Shown here in pieces: positions 9,402 through 19,356 of a DNA stretch of 64,000 bases. A program made the translations under genes and the position numbers. This stretch comes from Roseateles sp. (GTDB taxonomy: Bacteria; Pseudomonadota; Gammaproteobacteria; Burkholderiales; Burkholderiaceae_C). The DNA lies in NCBI GenBank assembly GCA_016790285.1, contig JAEUPJ010000025.1, forward strand, positions 1 through 64,000, read 5' to 3'. How positions within the stretch are numbered: position 1 is the stretch's first letter; each line of letters begins with the position of its first letter. The notes under the pieces are model-generated. The model was not told where the DNA came from, did not search any database, and saw nothing but the letters and a program-made list of their open reading frames with translations.

Positions 9402-9923
9402 ATGGCAAAGTTTCAACCCCGCGGCGCCCAGGCTGAAGGCAACGACGACGGCCTGAAGGAAAAGATGATCGCGGTCAACCGCGTCACCAAGGTTGTGAAG
9501 GGCGGCCGCACGCTGTCCTTCGCCGCTCTGACGGTGGTCGGCGACGGCGATGGTCGCATCGGCATGGGCAAGGGCAAGGCCAAGGAAGTGCCGGTCGCGG
9601 TGCAGAAGGCCATGGAATCGGCCCGCCGCAACATGGTCAAGGTCCAGCTCAAGAACGGCACCATCCACCACAACGTGGTCGGTGAGCACGGCGCAGCGCA
9701 CGTCATCATGGCTCCGGCACCTGCCGGTACCGGCGTCATCGCCGGCGGCCCGATGCGCGCCGTCTTCGAAGTGATGGGCGTGACCGACATCGTGACCAAG
9801 AGCCACGGTTCGACCAACCCGTACAACATGGTCCGCGCCACGCTGGACGCTCTGAAGCGTTCCACCACGGCGTCGGAAGTCGCTGCCAAGCGCGGCAAGA
9901 CGGTTGAAGAAATCTTCAACTGA
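9402..9923 (+). CDS. rpsE: 30S ribosomal protein S5
   Basis: This 173-residue protein has the S5 double-stranded RNA-binding fold ([17 protein letters not shown]) and the C-terminal [17 protein letters not shown] motif. S5 is involved in decoding accuracy and in unwinding mRNA at the entry channel. It sits in the usual rplR-rpsE-rpmD order. Confidence 0.98.
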   Translation: MAKFQPRGAQAEGNDDGLKEKMIAVNRVTKVVKGGRTLSFAALTVVGDGDGRIGMGKGKAKEVPVAVQKAMESARRNMVKVQLKNGTIHHNVVGEHGAAHVIMAPAPAGTGVIAGGPMRAVFEVMGVTDIVTKSHGSTNPYNMVRATLDALKRSTTASEVAAKRGKTVEEIFN

Positions 9924-9943
9924 TCGCCCAAGCGGAGCACAAG

Positions 9944-10126
9944 ATGTCTGACAAGAAAACCGTGACGGTCAAGCTGGTGCGTAGCCCCATCGGCTGCCGC
10001 GCCTCGCACCGTGCCACCGTGGTCGGCCTGGGTCTGCGCAAGCTGAACAGCCAGAGCACGCTGGAAGACACGCCCGCCGTGCGCGGCATGATCAACAAGA
10101 TCGCCTATCTGGTGCAGGTGCTCTAA
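9944..10126 (+). CDS. rpmD: 50S ribosomal protein L30
   Basis: This 60-residue protein is bacterial L30 of normal length ([25 protein letters not shown]). The start is an ATG after a gcggagcac ribosome-binding site. It lies between rpsE and rplO. Confidence 0.96.
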   Translation: MSDKKTVTVKLVRSPIGCRASHRATVVGLGLRKLNSQSTLEDTPAVRGMINKIAYLVQVL

Positions 10127-10153
10127 GCGCCGTTGCACACCGAGGACAAGACG

Positions 10154-10585
10154 ATGGAACTCAACACGATCAAGCCCGCTGAGGGCGCCAAGCATGCCAA
10201 GCGCCGTGTCGGCCGTGGCATCGGCTCCGGCCTGGGCAAGACCGCAGGTCGCGGCCACAAGGGCCAGAAGTCCCGCGCTGGCGGCTACCACAAGGTCGGC
10301 TTCGAAGGCGGCCAGATGCCGCTGCAGCGTCGCCTGCCCAAGCGTGGCTTCAAGTCGCTGACGCTGAAGTACAACGCCGAAATCACCCTGTCGGATCTGC
10401 AAGATCTGGCGGGCGACGAGATCGACGTCTCGACGCTCAAGGCTGTCGGCCTGGTGCCGCAGCTTGCGAAGTCGGTCAAGGTCATCCTGTCCGGCAAGAT
10501 CGAACGCAAGGTCGCGCTCAAGGGCGTGAACGCCACGAAGGGCGCCAAGGCGGCCATCGAGGCGGCCGGCGGCTCGGTCGCCTGA
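10154..10585 (+). CDS. rplO: 50S ribosomal protein L15
   Basis: This 143-residue protein starts [20 protein letters not shown], as in other Betaproteobacteria, with the glycine- and arginine-rich N-terminal extension that reaches into 23S rRNA. The frame is open back to 10133, but the ATG at 10154 follows a cgaggacaag site and fits the family length. secY begins 26 nt later. Confidence 0.97.
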   Translation: MELNTIKPAEGAKHAKRRVGRGIGSGLGKTAGRGHKGQKSRAGGYHKVGFEGGQMPLQRRLPKRGFKSLTLKYNAEITLSDLQDLAGDEIDVSTLKAVGLVPQLAKSVKVILSGKIERKVALKGVNATKGAKAAIEAAGGSVA

Positions 10586-10611
10586 TTCAGCGCACAAGGG
10601 ACTGATCCAGC

Positions 10612-11919
10612 GTGGCTACCAACGCGAATCAGCTGGCCAAGAGCGGCAAGTTCGGCGACCTGCGTCGCCGGCTTGTGTTCCTGCTGCTGGCTCTGGTCGT
10701 CTACCGCATCGGGGCGCATATCCCCGTGCCCGGTATCGACCCGAACCAACTGGCCCAATTCTTCAAGGGTCAGGCTGGTGGCATCCTGAGCCTGTTCAAC
10801 ATGTTCTCGGGCGGCGCGCTGTCGCGCTTCACCGTGTTCGCGTTGGGCATCACGCCCTACATCTCGGCGTCCATCGTCCTGCAGCTGATGACCTACGTCG
10901 TTCCGACGCTGGAACAGCTGAAGAAGGAAGGCGAAGCCGGTCGGCGCAAGATCACCCAGTACACGCGCTATGCGACGCTGGGTCTGGCTCTGTTCCAGAG
11001 CTTGTCCATTGCGCTGGCGCTGGAAGGTTCGGCGGGTCTCGTGCTCAGCCCGGGCTTCATGTTCCGGCTCACCACGGTTTCCAGCCTGGTGGCAGGCACG
11101 ATGTTCCTGATGTGGCTGGGTGAGCAGATCACCGAGCGCGGTCTGGGCAACGGCATCTCGATCCTGATCTTTGGCGGTATCGCGGCGGGTTTGCCGGGCG
11201 CGATCGGCGGCTTGTTCGAGCTGGTGCGTACTGGCGCGATGGGCTACGGTTCCGCACTGGTTGTGATCTCGCTGGTCGTGCTGGTGACCTACGCCGTGGT
11301 GTTTGTTGAACGTGGTCAGCGCAAGATCTTGGTGAATTACGCCAAGCGTCAGGTCGGCAACAAGGTCTACGGCGGTCAGTCGTCGCACCTGCCCCTGAAG
11401 CTGAACATGTCTGGTGTCATCCCGCCGATCTTCGCGTCGTCGATCATCCTGCTGCCGACGACCATCGTCAGCTGGGTGGCCACGGGTGACAGCATGCGCT
11501 GGCTGAAGGACCTGGCGGCCATGGTCAGCCCGGGTCAGCCGATCTACGTGCTGCTGTACTCCGCTGCGATCGTGTTCTTCTGCTTCTTCTACACGGCGCT
11601 GGTGTTCAACAGCCGTGAGACGGCAGACAACCTGAAGAAGAGCGGTGCGTTCATCCCGGGGATCCGCCCGGGCGAACAGACGGCCAAGCACATCGACAAG
11701 ATCTTGTCGCGGCTCACGCTGGCGGGTGCGATCTACATCACGCTGGTCTGCCTGCTGCCCGAGTTCCTGACGCTCAAGTACAACGTTCCGTTCTACTTCG
11801 GTGGCACGTCCCTGTTGATCATCGTCGTCGTGACGATGGACTTCTGGGCCCAGGTGCAGAGCTACATCATGAGTCAGCAGTACGAATCGCTGCTGAAGAA
11901 AGCCAGCTTCAAGTCCTGA
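10612..11919 (+). CDS. secY: Preprotein translocase subunit SecY
   Basis: This 435-residue inner-membrane protein has about ten membrane segments and forms the channel of the SecYEG translocon. The plug and lateral-gate region ([30 protein letters not shown]) and the cytoplasmic loop ending YAKRQVGNK are typical. Translation starts at a GTG 8 nt after AAGGGAC. It lies in the spc operon between rplO and infA, its usual place. Confidence 0.98.
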   Translation: MATNANQLAKSGKFGDLRRRLVFLLLALVVYRIGAHIPVPGIDPNQLAQFFKGQAGGILSLFNMFSGGALSRFTVFALGITPYISASIVLQLMTYVVPTLEQLKKEGEAGRRKITQYTRYATLGLALFQSLSIALALEGSAGLVLSPGFMFRLTTVSSLVAGTMFLMWLGEQITERGLGNGISILIFGGIAAGLPGAIGGLFELVRTGAMGYGSALVVISLVVLVTYAVVFVERGQRKILVNYAKRQVGNKVYGGQSSHLPLKLNMSGVIPPIFASSIILLPTTIVSWVATGDSMRWLKDLAAMVSPGQPIYVLLYSAAIVFFCFFYTALVFNSRETADNLKKSGAFIPGIRPGEQTAKHIDKILSRLTLAGAIYITLVCLLPEFLTLKYNVPFYFGGTSLLIIVVVTMDFWAQVQSYIMSQQYESLLKKASFKS

Positions 11920-11978
11920 GGGGCGGCGAGCTGACGGTGAGATAAGGTTTTTATTCAACCCACTCCGCAACGTAAGGC

Positions 11979-12197
11979 ATGGCGAAAGACGACGTCATTC
12001 AGATGCAGGGCGAGATTCTTGAGAACCTCCCCAATGCCACGTTTCGGGTGAAGTTGGAGAACGGGCACGTCGTTCTCGGTCACATCTCCGGCAAGATGCG
12101 TATGCACTACATCCGCATCCTGCCTGGCGACAAAGTGACCGTGGAGCTGACGCCCTACGATTTGAGTCGTGCTCGCATCGTGTTCCGGGCGAAGTGA
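11979..12197 (+). CDS. infA: Translation initiation factor IF-1
   Basis: This 72-residue S1-like OB-fold protein binds the 30S A site during initiation. The sequence ([20 protein letters not shown] at the start, [10 protein letters not shown] at the end) is canonical. Placement between secY and rpmJ is usual for Betaproteobacteria. Confidence 0.97.
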   Translation: MAKDDVIQMQGEILENLPNATFRVKLENGHVVLGHISGKMRMHYIRILPGDKVTVELTPYDLSRARIVFRAK

Positions 12198-12256
12198 GCT
12201 GTTTGAACCCCCGGGAACGCGTGAGAGCGCATAAGAGTTAGGCCAAGGAGCAGACC

Positions 12257-12370
12257 ATGAAAGTTTCGGCATCCGTGAAGCAGATGTGCCGCAATTGCAA
12301 GATCATCCGCCGCAAGGGCGTGGTGCGTGTGATCTGCACCGACCCGCGCCACAAGCAGCGCCAGGGCTGA
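12257..12370 (+). CDS. rpmJ: 50S ribosomal protein L36
   Basis: This 37-residue protein has the zinc-ribbon ligands Cys11, Cys14, Cys27 and His32, so it is the zinc-binding form of L36. The ATG follows aaggagcagacc. The coding part was read directly from the sequence. It separates infA from the alpha operon genes; rpsM starts 30 nt later. Confidence 0.96.
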   Translation: MKVSASVKQMCRNCKIIRRKGVVRVICTDPRHKQRQG

Positions 12371-12400
12371 TTGGCCGCACGACAGGACTAGAGGACCACC

Positions 12401-12766
12401 ATGGCACGTATTGCTGGTATCAACATTCCGCCGCAAAAGCACACTGAGATCGGCCTGACCTCGATCTACGGCATTGGCCGTACGACCGCTCAGAAGATCT
12501 GCACGACCTGCGGCATTCCGTTCGACAAGAAGGTCAAGGACCTGACCGACGGCGATCTCGAAAAGATCCGTGACGAGGTCAACAAGCTGACCATCGAAGG
12601 CGATCTGCGCCGTGAGCAGTCCATCAACATCAAGCGTCTGATGGACCTCGGCTGCTACCGCGGTTTCCGTCATCGCCGTGGCCTGCCCATGCGTGGCCAG
12701 CGCACCCGCACGAATGCCCGTACCCGCAAGGGTCCGCGCAAGTCGGCTGCGACCGGCAAGAAGTAA
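12401..12766 (+). CDS. rpsM: 30S ribosomal protein S13
   Basis: This 121-residue protein starts [14 protein letters not shown] and ends with the basic tail [16 protein letters not shown] that touches P-site tRNA. S13 forms intersubunit bridges in the 30S head. It is the first gene of the alpha operon order rpsM-rpsK-rpsD-rpoA-rplQ. Confidence 0.98.
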   Translation: MARIAGINIPPQKHTEIGLTSIYGIGRTTAQKICTTCGIPFDKKVKDLTDGDLEKIRDEVNKLTIEGDLRREQSINIKRLMDLGCYRGFRHRRGLPMRGQRTRTNARTRKGPRKSAATGKK

Positions 12767-12792
12767 GCTGCCCGAACTGAAAGAAGGTCAAT

Positions 12793-13197
12793 ATGGCAAA
12801 GGCACCCAACAATTCGGCGGCTCAGCGCGTTCGCAAGAAGGTCCGCAAGAACGTTGCTGACGGCATCGCGCACGTCCACGCCTCGTTCAACAACACCATC
12901 ATCACCATCACCGACCGTCAAGGCGGTGCCCTGTCCTGGGCTTCGTCGGGTGGTCAGGGCTTCAAGGGCTCGCGCAAGTCGACCCCCTTCGCTGCCCAGG
13001 TGGCTGCTGAAGTCGCTGGCCGCGCTGCGCAAGAGCAAGGCATCAAGAACCTGGACGTCAAGATCAAGGGCCCGGGCCCGGGTCGTGAGTCGTCGGTGCG
13101 CGCCCTGGCTGCTCTGGGCATCCGCATCAACTCGATCTCTGACGTGACGCCGGTGCCGCACAACGGCTGCCGTCCGCAGAAGCGTCGCCGCATCTAA
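12793..13197 (+). CDS. rpsK: 30S ribosomal protein S11
   Basis: This 134-residue protein has the S11 core ([33 protein letters not shown]) and C-terminus ([19 protein letters not shown]). It lies on the 30S platform near the E site. After it the alpha operon is interrupted by a 220-nt gap with a new promoter before rpsD. Confidence 0.98.
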   Translation: MAKAPNNSAAQRVRKKVRKNVADGIAHVHASFNNTIITITDRQGGALSWASSGGQGFKGSRKSTPFAAQVAAEVAGRAAQEQGIKNLDVKIKGPGPGRESSVRALAALGIRINSISDVTPVPHNGCRPQKRRRI

Positions 13198-13223
13198 GTT
13201 CCGGACCTCACGGTCAAGGGAAC

Positions 13224-13251
13224 TTGCAGATTCGGATGACGGTGCGATAAT
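13224..13251 (+). promoter_or_regulatory. Predicted extended -10 promoter for rpsD
   Basis: TTGCAG (13224-13229), a 16-nt spacer and GATAAT (13246-13251), with a TG one base before the -10, form an extended -10 sigma-70 promoter. It lies 27 nt after the rpsK stop and would give an rpsD leader of about 160 nt. Confidence 0.6.
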
Positions 13252-13264
13252 CGCGCGTTTTCCC

Positions 13265-13299
13265 GAAGCCGGCGGGCACTCAGGTGCCGCGCCGGCTTC
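13265..13299 (+). promoter_or_regulatory. Strong hairpin in the rpsD leader
   Basis: GAAGCCGGC (13265-13273) pairs with GCCGGCTTC (13291-13299), and GGCAC/GTGCC pairs within it. There is no U tract after it (AGTCTTGAG). Because it lies downstream of the predicted promoter it would be in the rpsD mRNA leader, as an attenuator, an S4-binding candidate or a terminator of rpsK transcripts. Confidence 0.5.
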
Positions 13300-13417
13300 A
13301 GTCTTGAGCCGGAGCCGTTTCGGCCCAGCTCATAAGCCCACCGTCCAAGCCCATAACAACACCGGCTGGACTCGCGTCAGGCAACCCCTGGCGTCAGATT
13401 GAACAAGGACACTCAAA

Positions 13418-14041
13418 GTGGCACGCTACCTCGGCCCCAAGGCCAAACTTTCCCGCCGTGAAGGCACCGACCTGTTCCTGAAGAGCGCCCGCCGCGCCAT
13501 CAGCGACAAGGCCAAGTTCGACAGCAAGCCCGGCCAGCATGGTCGCACTTCCGGCCAGCGCACCAGCGACTTCGGCCTGCAGCTGCGCGAAAAGCAGAAG
13601 GTCAAGCGCATGTACGGCGTGCTGGAGCGCCAGTTCCGCCGCTACTTCGCTGAAGCCGAGCGCCGCAAGGGCTCGACCGGCGTGAACCTGCTGCAACTGC
13701 TCGAGTCGCGCCTGGACAACGTCGTCTACCGCATGGGCTTCGGCTCCACTCGCGCCGAAGCTCGCCAGCTCGTGTCGCACAAGGGTGTGACGGTGAACGG
13801 CGAAGTCGTGAACATCGCTTCCTACCTGGTCAAGGCCGGTGACGTCGTCGCCGTGCGCGAAAAGGCCAAGAAGCAGCTGCGCGTCACCGATGCCTTCAAG
13901 CTCGCCGACTCCATCGGCCTGCCGGCCTGGGTCAGCGTCGACGGCACCAAGCTCGAAGGCGTGTTCAAGAAGGCTCCGGACCGCGACGAGTTCGGCGCCG
14001 AGATCAACGAATCGCTGATCGTCGAGTTGTACTCGCGTTAA
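13418..14041 (+). CDS. rpsD: 30S ribosomal protein S4
   Basis: This 207-residue S4 nucleates 30S body assembly and in E. coli autoregulates the alpha operon. The S4 RNA-binding domain is clear at about residues 97-155 ([30 protein letters not shown]). Translation starts at a GTG after acaaggacactcaaa. A strong terminator (14052-14087) follows 10 nt after the stop. Confidence 0.98.
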   Translation: MARYLGPKAKLSRREGTDLFLKSARRAISDKAKFDSKPGQHGRTSGQRTSDFGLQLREKQKVKRMYGVLERQFRRYFAEAERRKGSTGVNLLQLLESRLDNVVYRMGFGSTRAEARQLVSHKGVTVNGEVVNIASYLVKAGDVVAVREKAKKQLRVTDAFKLADSIGLPAWVSVDGTKLEGVFKKAPDRDEFGAEINESLIVELYSR

Positions 14042-14051
14042 TCGTTCCCCC

Positions 14052-14087
14052 CGCCGACCACGCCCGCTTTGGGCGCGGTCGGCGTTT
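14052..14087 (+). terminator. Terminator or attenuator between rpsD and rpoA
   Basis: CGCCGACC (14052-14059) pairs with GGTCGGCG (14077-14084), and CGCCC/GGGCG pairs inside it, giving a nearly continuous 13-bp stem followed by TTTCC. The short T-run suggests partial termination that could lower rpoA expression relative to rpsD. I found no clear promoter between it and rpoA. Confidence 0.65.
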
Positions 14088-14181
14088 CCTCGTCCGGGCC
14101 TCCCAGCCCTTCGAAGGCTCTGCCCGGCTGGTCCTCAGCCTTATCGGTGTAACGAACCGAGGGTATTGAAAGAAAGACCTC

Positions 14182-15171
14182 ATGCAAACCAACTTGCTCA
14201 AACCCAAGTCCATCAACGTGGAGCCCCTGGGCGGTCATCGCGCCAAGGTCACCCTGGAGCCGTTCGAACGCGGCTACGGTCACACCCTGGGCAACGCCCT
14301 GCGCCGTGTGCTGCTCTCGTCGATGGTGGGTTATGCGCCGACGGAAGTGACGATCGCCGGCGTGCTGCACGAGTACTCGGCCATCGACGGCGTGCAAGAG
14401 GACGTGGTTCACATCATGCTGAACCTCAAGGGCGTCGTCTTCCGCCTGCACAACCGCGAGGAAGTCACGCTGGTCCTGCGCAAGGAAGGTGAAGGCCCCG
14501 TCACCGCGGCCGACATCCAGACCCCGCACGACGTGGAGATCATCAACCCCGAGCACGTCATCGCCCACCTGTCGCAAGGCGGCAAGCTCGACATGCAGAT
14601 CAAGGTCGAGAAGGGCCGTGGTTACGTGCCGGGCACGATGCGCCGCTTCGGCGACGAGCCGACGAAGAGCATCGGCCGCATCGTGCTGGACGCCTCGTTC
14701 AGCCCGGTCAAGCGCGTGAGCTACGCCGTCGAGAACGCCCGCGTCGAGCAGCGTACCGACCTGGACAAGCTCGTGATGGAGATCGAAACCAACGGCGCCA
14801 TCTCGCCCGAGGAAGCCATCCGCGCCTCCGCCAAGATCCTGGTGGAACAGCTCGCCGTGTTCGCCCAACTGCAAGGCACCGACCTGGTCGACGCCTTCGA
14901 CCAGCCGGCCCAGCGCTCCAGCAGCTTCGACCCGATCCTGCTGCGCCCGGTCGACGAGCTCGAGCTCACCGTGCGTTCGGCCAACTGCCTCAAGGCCGAG
15001 AACATCTACTACATCGGCGACCTCATCCAGCGCACCGAGACCGAGCTGCTCAAGACCCCGAACCTGGGTCGCAAGTCGCTCAACGAGATCAAGGAAGTCC
15101 TGGCTTCCCGCGGCCTCACCCTCGGCGCCCGCCTCGAGAACTGGCCTCCCCAAGGCCTCGACAAGCGCTGA
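14182..15171 (+). CDS. rpoA: DNA-directed RNA polymerase subunit alpha
   Basis: This 329-residue protein has the N-terminal assembly domain ([18 protein letters not shown]) and the C-terminal domain that contacts UP elements and activators ([23 protein letters not shown] ends in [13 protein letters not shown]). The ATG at 14182 follows gaaagacctc. It lies in the conserved rpsD-rpoA-rplQ order. Confidence 0.98.
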   Translation: MQTNLLKPKSINVEPLGGHRAKVTLEPFERGYGHTLGNALRRVLLSSMVGYAPTEVTIAGVLHEYSAIDGVQEDVVHIMLNLKGVVFRLHNREEVTLVLRKEGEGPVTAADIQTPHDVEIINPEHVIAHLSQGGKLDMQIKVEKGRGYVPGTMRRFGDEPTKSIGRIVLDASFSPVKRVSYAVENARVEQRTDLDKLVMEIETNGAISPEEAIRASAKILVEQLAVFAQLQGTDLVDAFDQPAQRSSSFDPILLRPVDELELTVRSANCLKAENIYYIGDLIQRTETELLKTPNLGRKSLNEIKEVLASRGLTLGARLENWPPQGLDKR

Positions 15172-15187
15172 AATAGACCACCCCGTA

Positions 15188-15214
15188 CCGGCTTCGCCGG
15201 CCCCCTCAAGGGGG
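15188..15214. repeat. REP-like double hairpin in the rpoA-rplQ gap
   Basis: CCGGC/GCCGG (15188-15200, loop ttc) is followed at once by CCCCC/GGGGG (15201-15214, loop tcaa). Tandem small hairpins of this kind resemble dispersed intergenic repeats of Burkholderiales. Only one copy is in the window, so the repeat nature is inferred. The rest of 15172-15378 holds no gene. Confidence 0.35.
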
Positions 15215-15378
15215 CGCACTGAGTGGCCTGGCAAAGCCAGATCCACCAGTGCCGCTGAGTCGGTCGGATGAGTGGCAAGAGTTTTTTGAAATGGCCAAGG
15301 TGTTGACAAGCCTTGGTCGGTGCACCCGCCAGTACCTGATCCGGCTGGCGGTATCAACGAAGTGAAAGGAATAGCACC

Positions 15379-15768
15379 ATGCGTCACCGTAACGGCCTCC
15401 GCAAACTCAACCGCACCAGCGCCCACCGCGCTGCCATGCTGCGCAACATGTGCGTTTCGCTGCTCCAGCACGAAGCCATCAAGACCACGGTCCCCAAGGC
15501 CAAGGAACTGCGCCGCGTCGTCGAGCCCCTGATCACCCTCGCCAAGGAACCCACGCTGGCCAACCGCCGCCTGGCTTTCGACCGCCTGCGTGACCGCGAC
15601 ATCGTCACCAAGCTCTTCAACGAGCTTGGCCCGCGCTTCAAGACCCGTCCGGGCGGCTACACCCGCATCCTGAAGATGGGCTTCCGCGTCGGCGACAACG
15701 CCCCGATGGCCTTCGTCGAACTGGTGGACCGCCCTGAAGGCGAAACCGCCGGCGAAGCCGTCGAATAA
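15379..15768 (+). CDS. rplQ: 50S ribosomal protein L17
   Basis: This 129-residue protein starts [17 protein letters not shown], the conserved start of L17, a component of the tunnel-exit side of the 50S subunit. The ATG follows gtgaaaggaatagcacc. It is the last gene of the ribosomal cluster and is followed by a strong terminator (15792-15816). Confidence 0.98.
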   Translation: MRHRNGLRKLNRTSAHRAAMLRNMCVSLLQHEAIKTTVPKAKELRRVVEPLITLAKEPTLANRRLAFDRLRDRDIVTKLFNELGPRFKTRPGGYTRILKMGFRVGDNAPMAFVELVDRPEGETAGEAVE

Positions 15769-15791
15769 GCTCAGCACCCGCTGACCTGCCC

Positions 15792-15816
15792 AAGCCCGCC
15801 TCTGGCGGGCTTTTTT
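15792..15816 (+). terminator. Rho-independent terminator after rplQ
   Basis: AAGCCCGCC (15792-15800) pairs with GGCGGGCTT (15804-15812) around a 3-nt loop, and six T residues start at 15811. It is the clearest terminator in the window and ends the alpha operon. Confidence 0.92.
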
Positions 15817-15973
15817 GTGCCCGGCATCTCGTTCGGTATCTGGCCCCGGTATCTGGCCCCGGCCTACCTGGCGGGCTCGTGCAGGCTGACACCAGCCCCG
15901 TGGCCGTCCGTCGAGAGTGGCAAGACGCACGAGACAAGGCAACCGCTGCGTCCGTCGCGCCCAGGAGAACGCC

Positions 15974-16147
15974 ATGCCCCGCACCCACGGTCACCGCAAC
16001 GGTCCCGTCGAGCACAAGCCCAGTGACTTCGTGACGAGCAAGTCGACGCAGGGCCAAACCCTGACACGGCAGCCCAAGCCGCCAGCGCGCCAGGAGGATG
16101 GCTCGGTGCGCGAGGCGCCCCAGGGCCCGCCGCAGCACAAGATCTGA
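15974..16147 (+). CDS. Small basic hypothetical protein (57 aa)
   Basis: The ATG at 15974 has a good caggagaacgcc ribosome-binding site and encodes a 57-residue hydrophilic protein rich in Gln, Pro, His, Lys and Arg, with no membrane segment or recognised motif. The stop ends one base before the last base of the convergent pdeM gene. The composition suggests a disordered, possibly nucleic-acid-binding peptide. I do not recognise a family. The start signal is the main support; the frame is also open a little upstream of the chosen start. Confidence 0.45.
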   Translation: MPRTHGHRNGPVEHKPSDFVTSKSTQGQTLTRQPKPPARQEDGSVREAPQGPPQHKI

Positions 16148-16849
16148 TCACCAACCCGCACCGCCGCCCGGCCCCGGGCCCGCGTCCCGTGCGGGCAGGG
16201 GCAGCCAGTGCAGCCGGCCTTCACCGAGCACGGCCACTTCGGCCTGGTCACGCGCCAGCTCGCCCAGTTCCATCGTCAGCGCGCCGGTGAGGCCGCCAAA
16301 CGCTGGCAGCACCAGCGCGTGCGGGTAGCGCACGAAGCAGGGCCGGCGCAGCCGGTCGCCCGCGCGGCTGCGCAGCGACACGGCCGGATGCCAGTGCCCG
16401 GCCAGCGTGAAGCCCGCGGCGCCGGGCGGCGGCGGCTCGTGGGCCGCCAGCAAAGGCCCCATCGGCAAGGCGTGGGTCGACACCTCCAGCGGCAGCCCGT
16501 CCGGGTGGATGCGCCGGTCGTGGTTGCCCAGCACCAGCACCGTCGGCACGCGCTGCCCGAACGACGCCACCGCCGCGAGCAGTGACGGCGTCAGCCCTTG
16601 CGGGCCGTGCCAGAAATCCCCCAGCACGACGAGGCGCGCAGCACCCTGCGCGGCCACGAGCGACTCCAACCGGGCCAAGGTGCGGGCACTGCTGCCGGCC
16701 GGCACGGCCTGCCCCTGGGCCCGGAACGCCGCCCCCTTGCCCAGGTGCAGGTCGGCCGCGAACACGGTGCGCCCGGCCGGCCACCACACCGCGCCTTCGG
16801 GCAGCAGCCACAACACCTCACCGGCGGCGTCCACGCGCAGGTTGTTCAC
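16148..16849 (-). CDS. pdeM: Ligase-associated DNA repair phosphoesterase PdeM
   Basis: This 233-residue calcineurin-like metallophosphoesterase is of the kind encoded with Lhr-type helicases. All metal-binding motifs are visible: D33LH35, GD78F, GNH110D111, H137 and GH152WH154. Characterised members are manganese-dependent DNA nucleases or phosphodiesterases. The start overlaps the helicase stop by 4 nt, so it is the last gene of the exonuclease-ligase-helicase-PdeM operon. It is probably cytoplasmic. Confidence 0.9.
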   Translation of the reverse strand: MNNLRVDAAGEVLWLLPEGAVWWPAGRTVFAADLHLGKGAAFRAQGQAVPAGSSARTLARLESLVAAQGAARLVVLGDFWHGPQGLTPSLLAAVASFGQRVPTVLVLGNHDRRIHPDGLPLEVSTHALPMGPLLAAHEPPPPGAAGFTLAGHWHPAVSLRSRAGDRLRRPCFVRYPHALVLPAFGGLTGALTMELGELARDQAEVAVLGEGRLHWLPLPARDAGPGPGGGAGW

Positions 16850-19356
16850 CGCCGCCTCCCGCGGGAACGCCCGCGCGGCCGCGCGTCCCTGGGTGCCTGA
16901 CCAAAGGCGAGCCGCTCACCCACGTCGGCCACGGCCTGGCCGCCCGCGGCGGCTTCCAGCTCGGCCAGCATCCGGCCCAGTCGCTGCGCCAGCGTTTCCG
17001 TCGAGGCCCGTTCGCGCAGGCGCTCCACCAGGAGCGGAAAGCCCAGCGGGGTGGGGCGAAGCGGCCGCTGCAGGTCCAGCGTCTGGCGGGCCATGCGGGC
17101 GAGCGTGGCCGCCAGCGCCTGCACGTCCAGCTCTGCCGACAGCAGCTCGGCCTCGGCCTGGCGCAAGAGGCCGTTGTCGGGGTCGTGCTCGCGAAAGACG
17201 TCGAAGTACAACGACGCCGACGCCTGCAGTTGCCGCTGGCTGCGCGCCTCGCCCGGGTGGCTCTGGAAGATCAACCCGGCGATGCGCGCGATCTGCCTGA
17301 AGCGCCGCCGCGCCAGCTCGCTTGCGTTCAGGCTCGCGAGCACCTCGTCGCGCAAGGTGGCGCGGTCCACCGGGGCGAGCAGCGTCGGCAAGCGCGCGGC
17401 CCAGTCGATCTCGGTCGCACTGAGCAGCTCCAGGCCGTAGTCGGTGATGGCCATCGTGAAGGTCGCCGGCGTGTCGCGCCCGGCGCGCCAGGCCAGCAGC
17501 GATGCCAGCCCCAGGTGCACCGTGCGGCCGGCGAACGGAAAGAGGAAGAGGTGATGCCCGTCAGCCGACGTGAGCACCTCCGCCACCAGCCGCTCCTCGC
17601 CGGGCAGCGCCGACCACGCCGCCTGCAGCTTCAGCAGCGGCGCCACGAAGCGCATCTCCCGGTCGGCCCAGCGCCCCTGCCGGGCCTCGTCGAAGCGCGC
17701 GAGCATGGCGTGCGCCAGCGTGTCGGAGATCGGGAACTGCCCGCCGTCCCAGCGCGGCAGCACCGCCTTGCCTGGTTTGGCGGCGCGCACATAGGCCGTC
17801 AGCCCCCCCACCCGCACCAGCTCCAGCGCCCGCCCACCCAGCAGGAAGACGTCGCCCGTGCGCAGCCTGGCGATGAAGCTCTCCTCCACCGTCGCGATGC
17901 GCCCGCCGGTCAGGAACTGCACGCTCACGCTCGCGTCCGACACGATGGTGCCGATGTTGCTGCGGTGTCGCCGCGCCAGCCGCGCATCGGGCACGCGCCA
18001 GACGCCCTCCTCATCGGGCACGACGCGTTGGAAGTCCGGGTAGGCGCGCAGCGTCTCGCCGCCGTGGCGCACGAAGGCCAGCGCCCACTGCCAGGACTCG
18101 TCGCTCAGGCGCTGGTAGCTCGGCGCGGTGCGCACCTCCGCCAACAGCGCGGCCGGCCGGAACCCGCCGCCCAGGGCCACCGTCACCAGGTGCTGCACCA
18201 GCACGTCCAGCGGCGCCTCGGGCGGGCGGCGCGGTTCGATGTGGCCGGCCTGCACGGCCGCGCGCAACGCCGAGGCCTCCACGATCTCCAGGCTGTGCGT
18301 GGGCACCATCGTGACCCGCGAGCGCCGCCCCGGCGCATGGCCACTGCGGCCCGCGCGCTGCAGCAGCCGCGCCACGCCCTTGGCCGAGCCGATCTGCAGC
18401 ACCTGCTCCACCGGCAGGAAGTCCACGCCCAGGTCCAGGCTTGCCGTGCAAACCACGCACTTGAGCTGACCCGCCTTCATCGCGCCCTCCACCCACCGGC
18501 GCATCTCGGCATCCACCGAGCCGTGGTGCAGCGCGATGAGCCCGGCCCAATCGGGCCGCGCATCGAGCAGCGCCTGGAACCAGCGTTCGCACTGCGAGCG
18601 GGTGTTCGTGAACACCAGCGTGCTGGCCGCACCCTCGATGTGCTCGACCACCGCGGGCAGCATCGTCAGCCCCATGTGGCCGCCCCAGGCGAAGCGCTCG
18701 ATGCGGGGCGGCAGCAGCGTGTCGATGGCGATCTTCTTGTCCTGGGCACCGCGCACGATGACGGCGTGCGGCGCCAGGGTGTCACGAGCCTCGTCGAGGT
18801 TGGCGAGGGTGGCCGACAGTCCCCAGGTCATGAGCGCCGGGTTCCAGTGGCGCAGCCGGGCGAGCGCCAGCTGCAGCTGCACGCCGCGCTTGGTGCCGAG
18901 CAGTTCATGCCATTCGTCGACGACGACCAGGCGCACGCGCTTCATGACCTCCGGCGCGTCGGCGCGAGAGAGCATGAGGCTCAGCGATTCGGGCGTCGTG
19001 ACCAGGGCCGTGGGCCAGCGGCGCTGCTGCGAGGCGCGCTCGCTGGTGGAGGTGTCGCCGGTGCGGGCCGCCAGTGTCCAGCGTGGCGCCAGCGCCGTGG
19101 CCGCGTCCTGCAGGGCCAGCAGGGTGTCGTGGCTGAGCGCACGCATGGGGGTGACCCAGAGCACGGTCAGCGGAGCCTCATCGTCCGCGAGAGCCTGCAG
19201 GGCGCCGAGCCAGACGGCCAGGGTCTTGCCGGCGCCGGTGGTGGCGTGCAGCAGGCCCGAGTGGCCGTGGGACATGGCCTTCCAGACCTTCTTCTGGAAG
19301 GGGAAGGGCTGCCAGCCTTTGGCGGCGAGCCACGCACCAACAGCCCCCGAGGTCAC
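16846..19356 (-). CDS. Ligase-associated DEXH-box DNA helicase (Lhr-type)
   Basis: This 836-residue superfamily 2 helicase resembles the Lhr core. The Walker A motif is ATTGAGKT (residues 38-45), motif II is DEWH (147-150), motif III is SAT (181-183), and the later motifs VFTNTRSQ and QRAGRSGH are present. The C-terminal half has the winged-helix and Lhr-specific region. The GTG start lies in a 4-nt GTGA overlap with the ligase gene, which implies coupled translation. Lhr-core enzymes are 3'-to-5' translocases; its use in DNA damage repair is inferred from the operon. Confidence 0.92.
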   Translation of the reverse strand: MTSGAVGAWLAAKGWQPFPFQKKVWKAMSHGHSGLLHATTGAGKTLAVWLGALQALADDEAPLTVLWVTPMRALSHDTLLALQDAATALAPRWTLAARTGDTSTSERASQQRRWPTALVTTPESLSLMLSRADAPEVMKRVRLVVVDEWHELLGTKRGVQLQLALARLRHWNPALMTWGLSATLANLDEARDTLAPHAVIVRGAQDKKIAIDTLLPPRIERFAWGGHMGLTMLPAVVEHIEGAASTLVFTNTRSQCERWFQALLDARPDWAGLIALHHGSVDAEMRRWVEGAMKAGQLKCVVCTASLDLGVDFLPVEQVLQIGSAKGVARLLQRAGRSGHAPGRRSRVTMVPTHSLEIVEASALRAAVQAGHIEPRRPPEAPLDVLVQHLVTVALGGGFRPAALLAEVRTAPSYQRLSDESWQWALAFVRHGGETLRAYPDFQRVVPDEEGVWRVPDARLARRHRSNIGTIVSDASVSVQFLTGGRIATVEESFIARLRTGDVFLLGGRALELVRVGGLTAYVRAAKPGKAVLPRWDGGQFPISDTLAHAMLARFDEARQGRWADREMRFVAPLLKLQAAWSALPGEERLVAEVLTSADGHHLFLFPFAGRTVHLGLASLLAWRAGRDTPATFTMAITDYGLELLSATEIDWAARLPTLLAPVDRATLRDEVLASLNASELARRRFRQIARIAGLIFQSHPGEARSQRQLQASASLYFDVFREHDPDNGLLRQAEAELLSAELDVQALAATLARMARQTLDLQRPLRPTPLGFPLLVERLRERASTETLAQRLGRMLAELEAAAGGQAVADVGERLAFGQAPRDARPRGRSRGRRR

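Noticed and set aside
14038-15984. A 648-residue minus-strand frame across rpoA and rplQ
   Set aside because: It runs antisense to two essential, clearly recognised genes.
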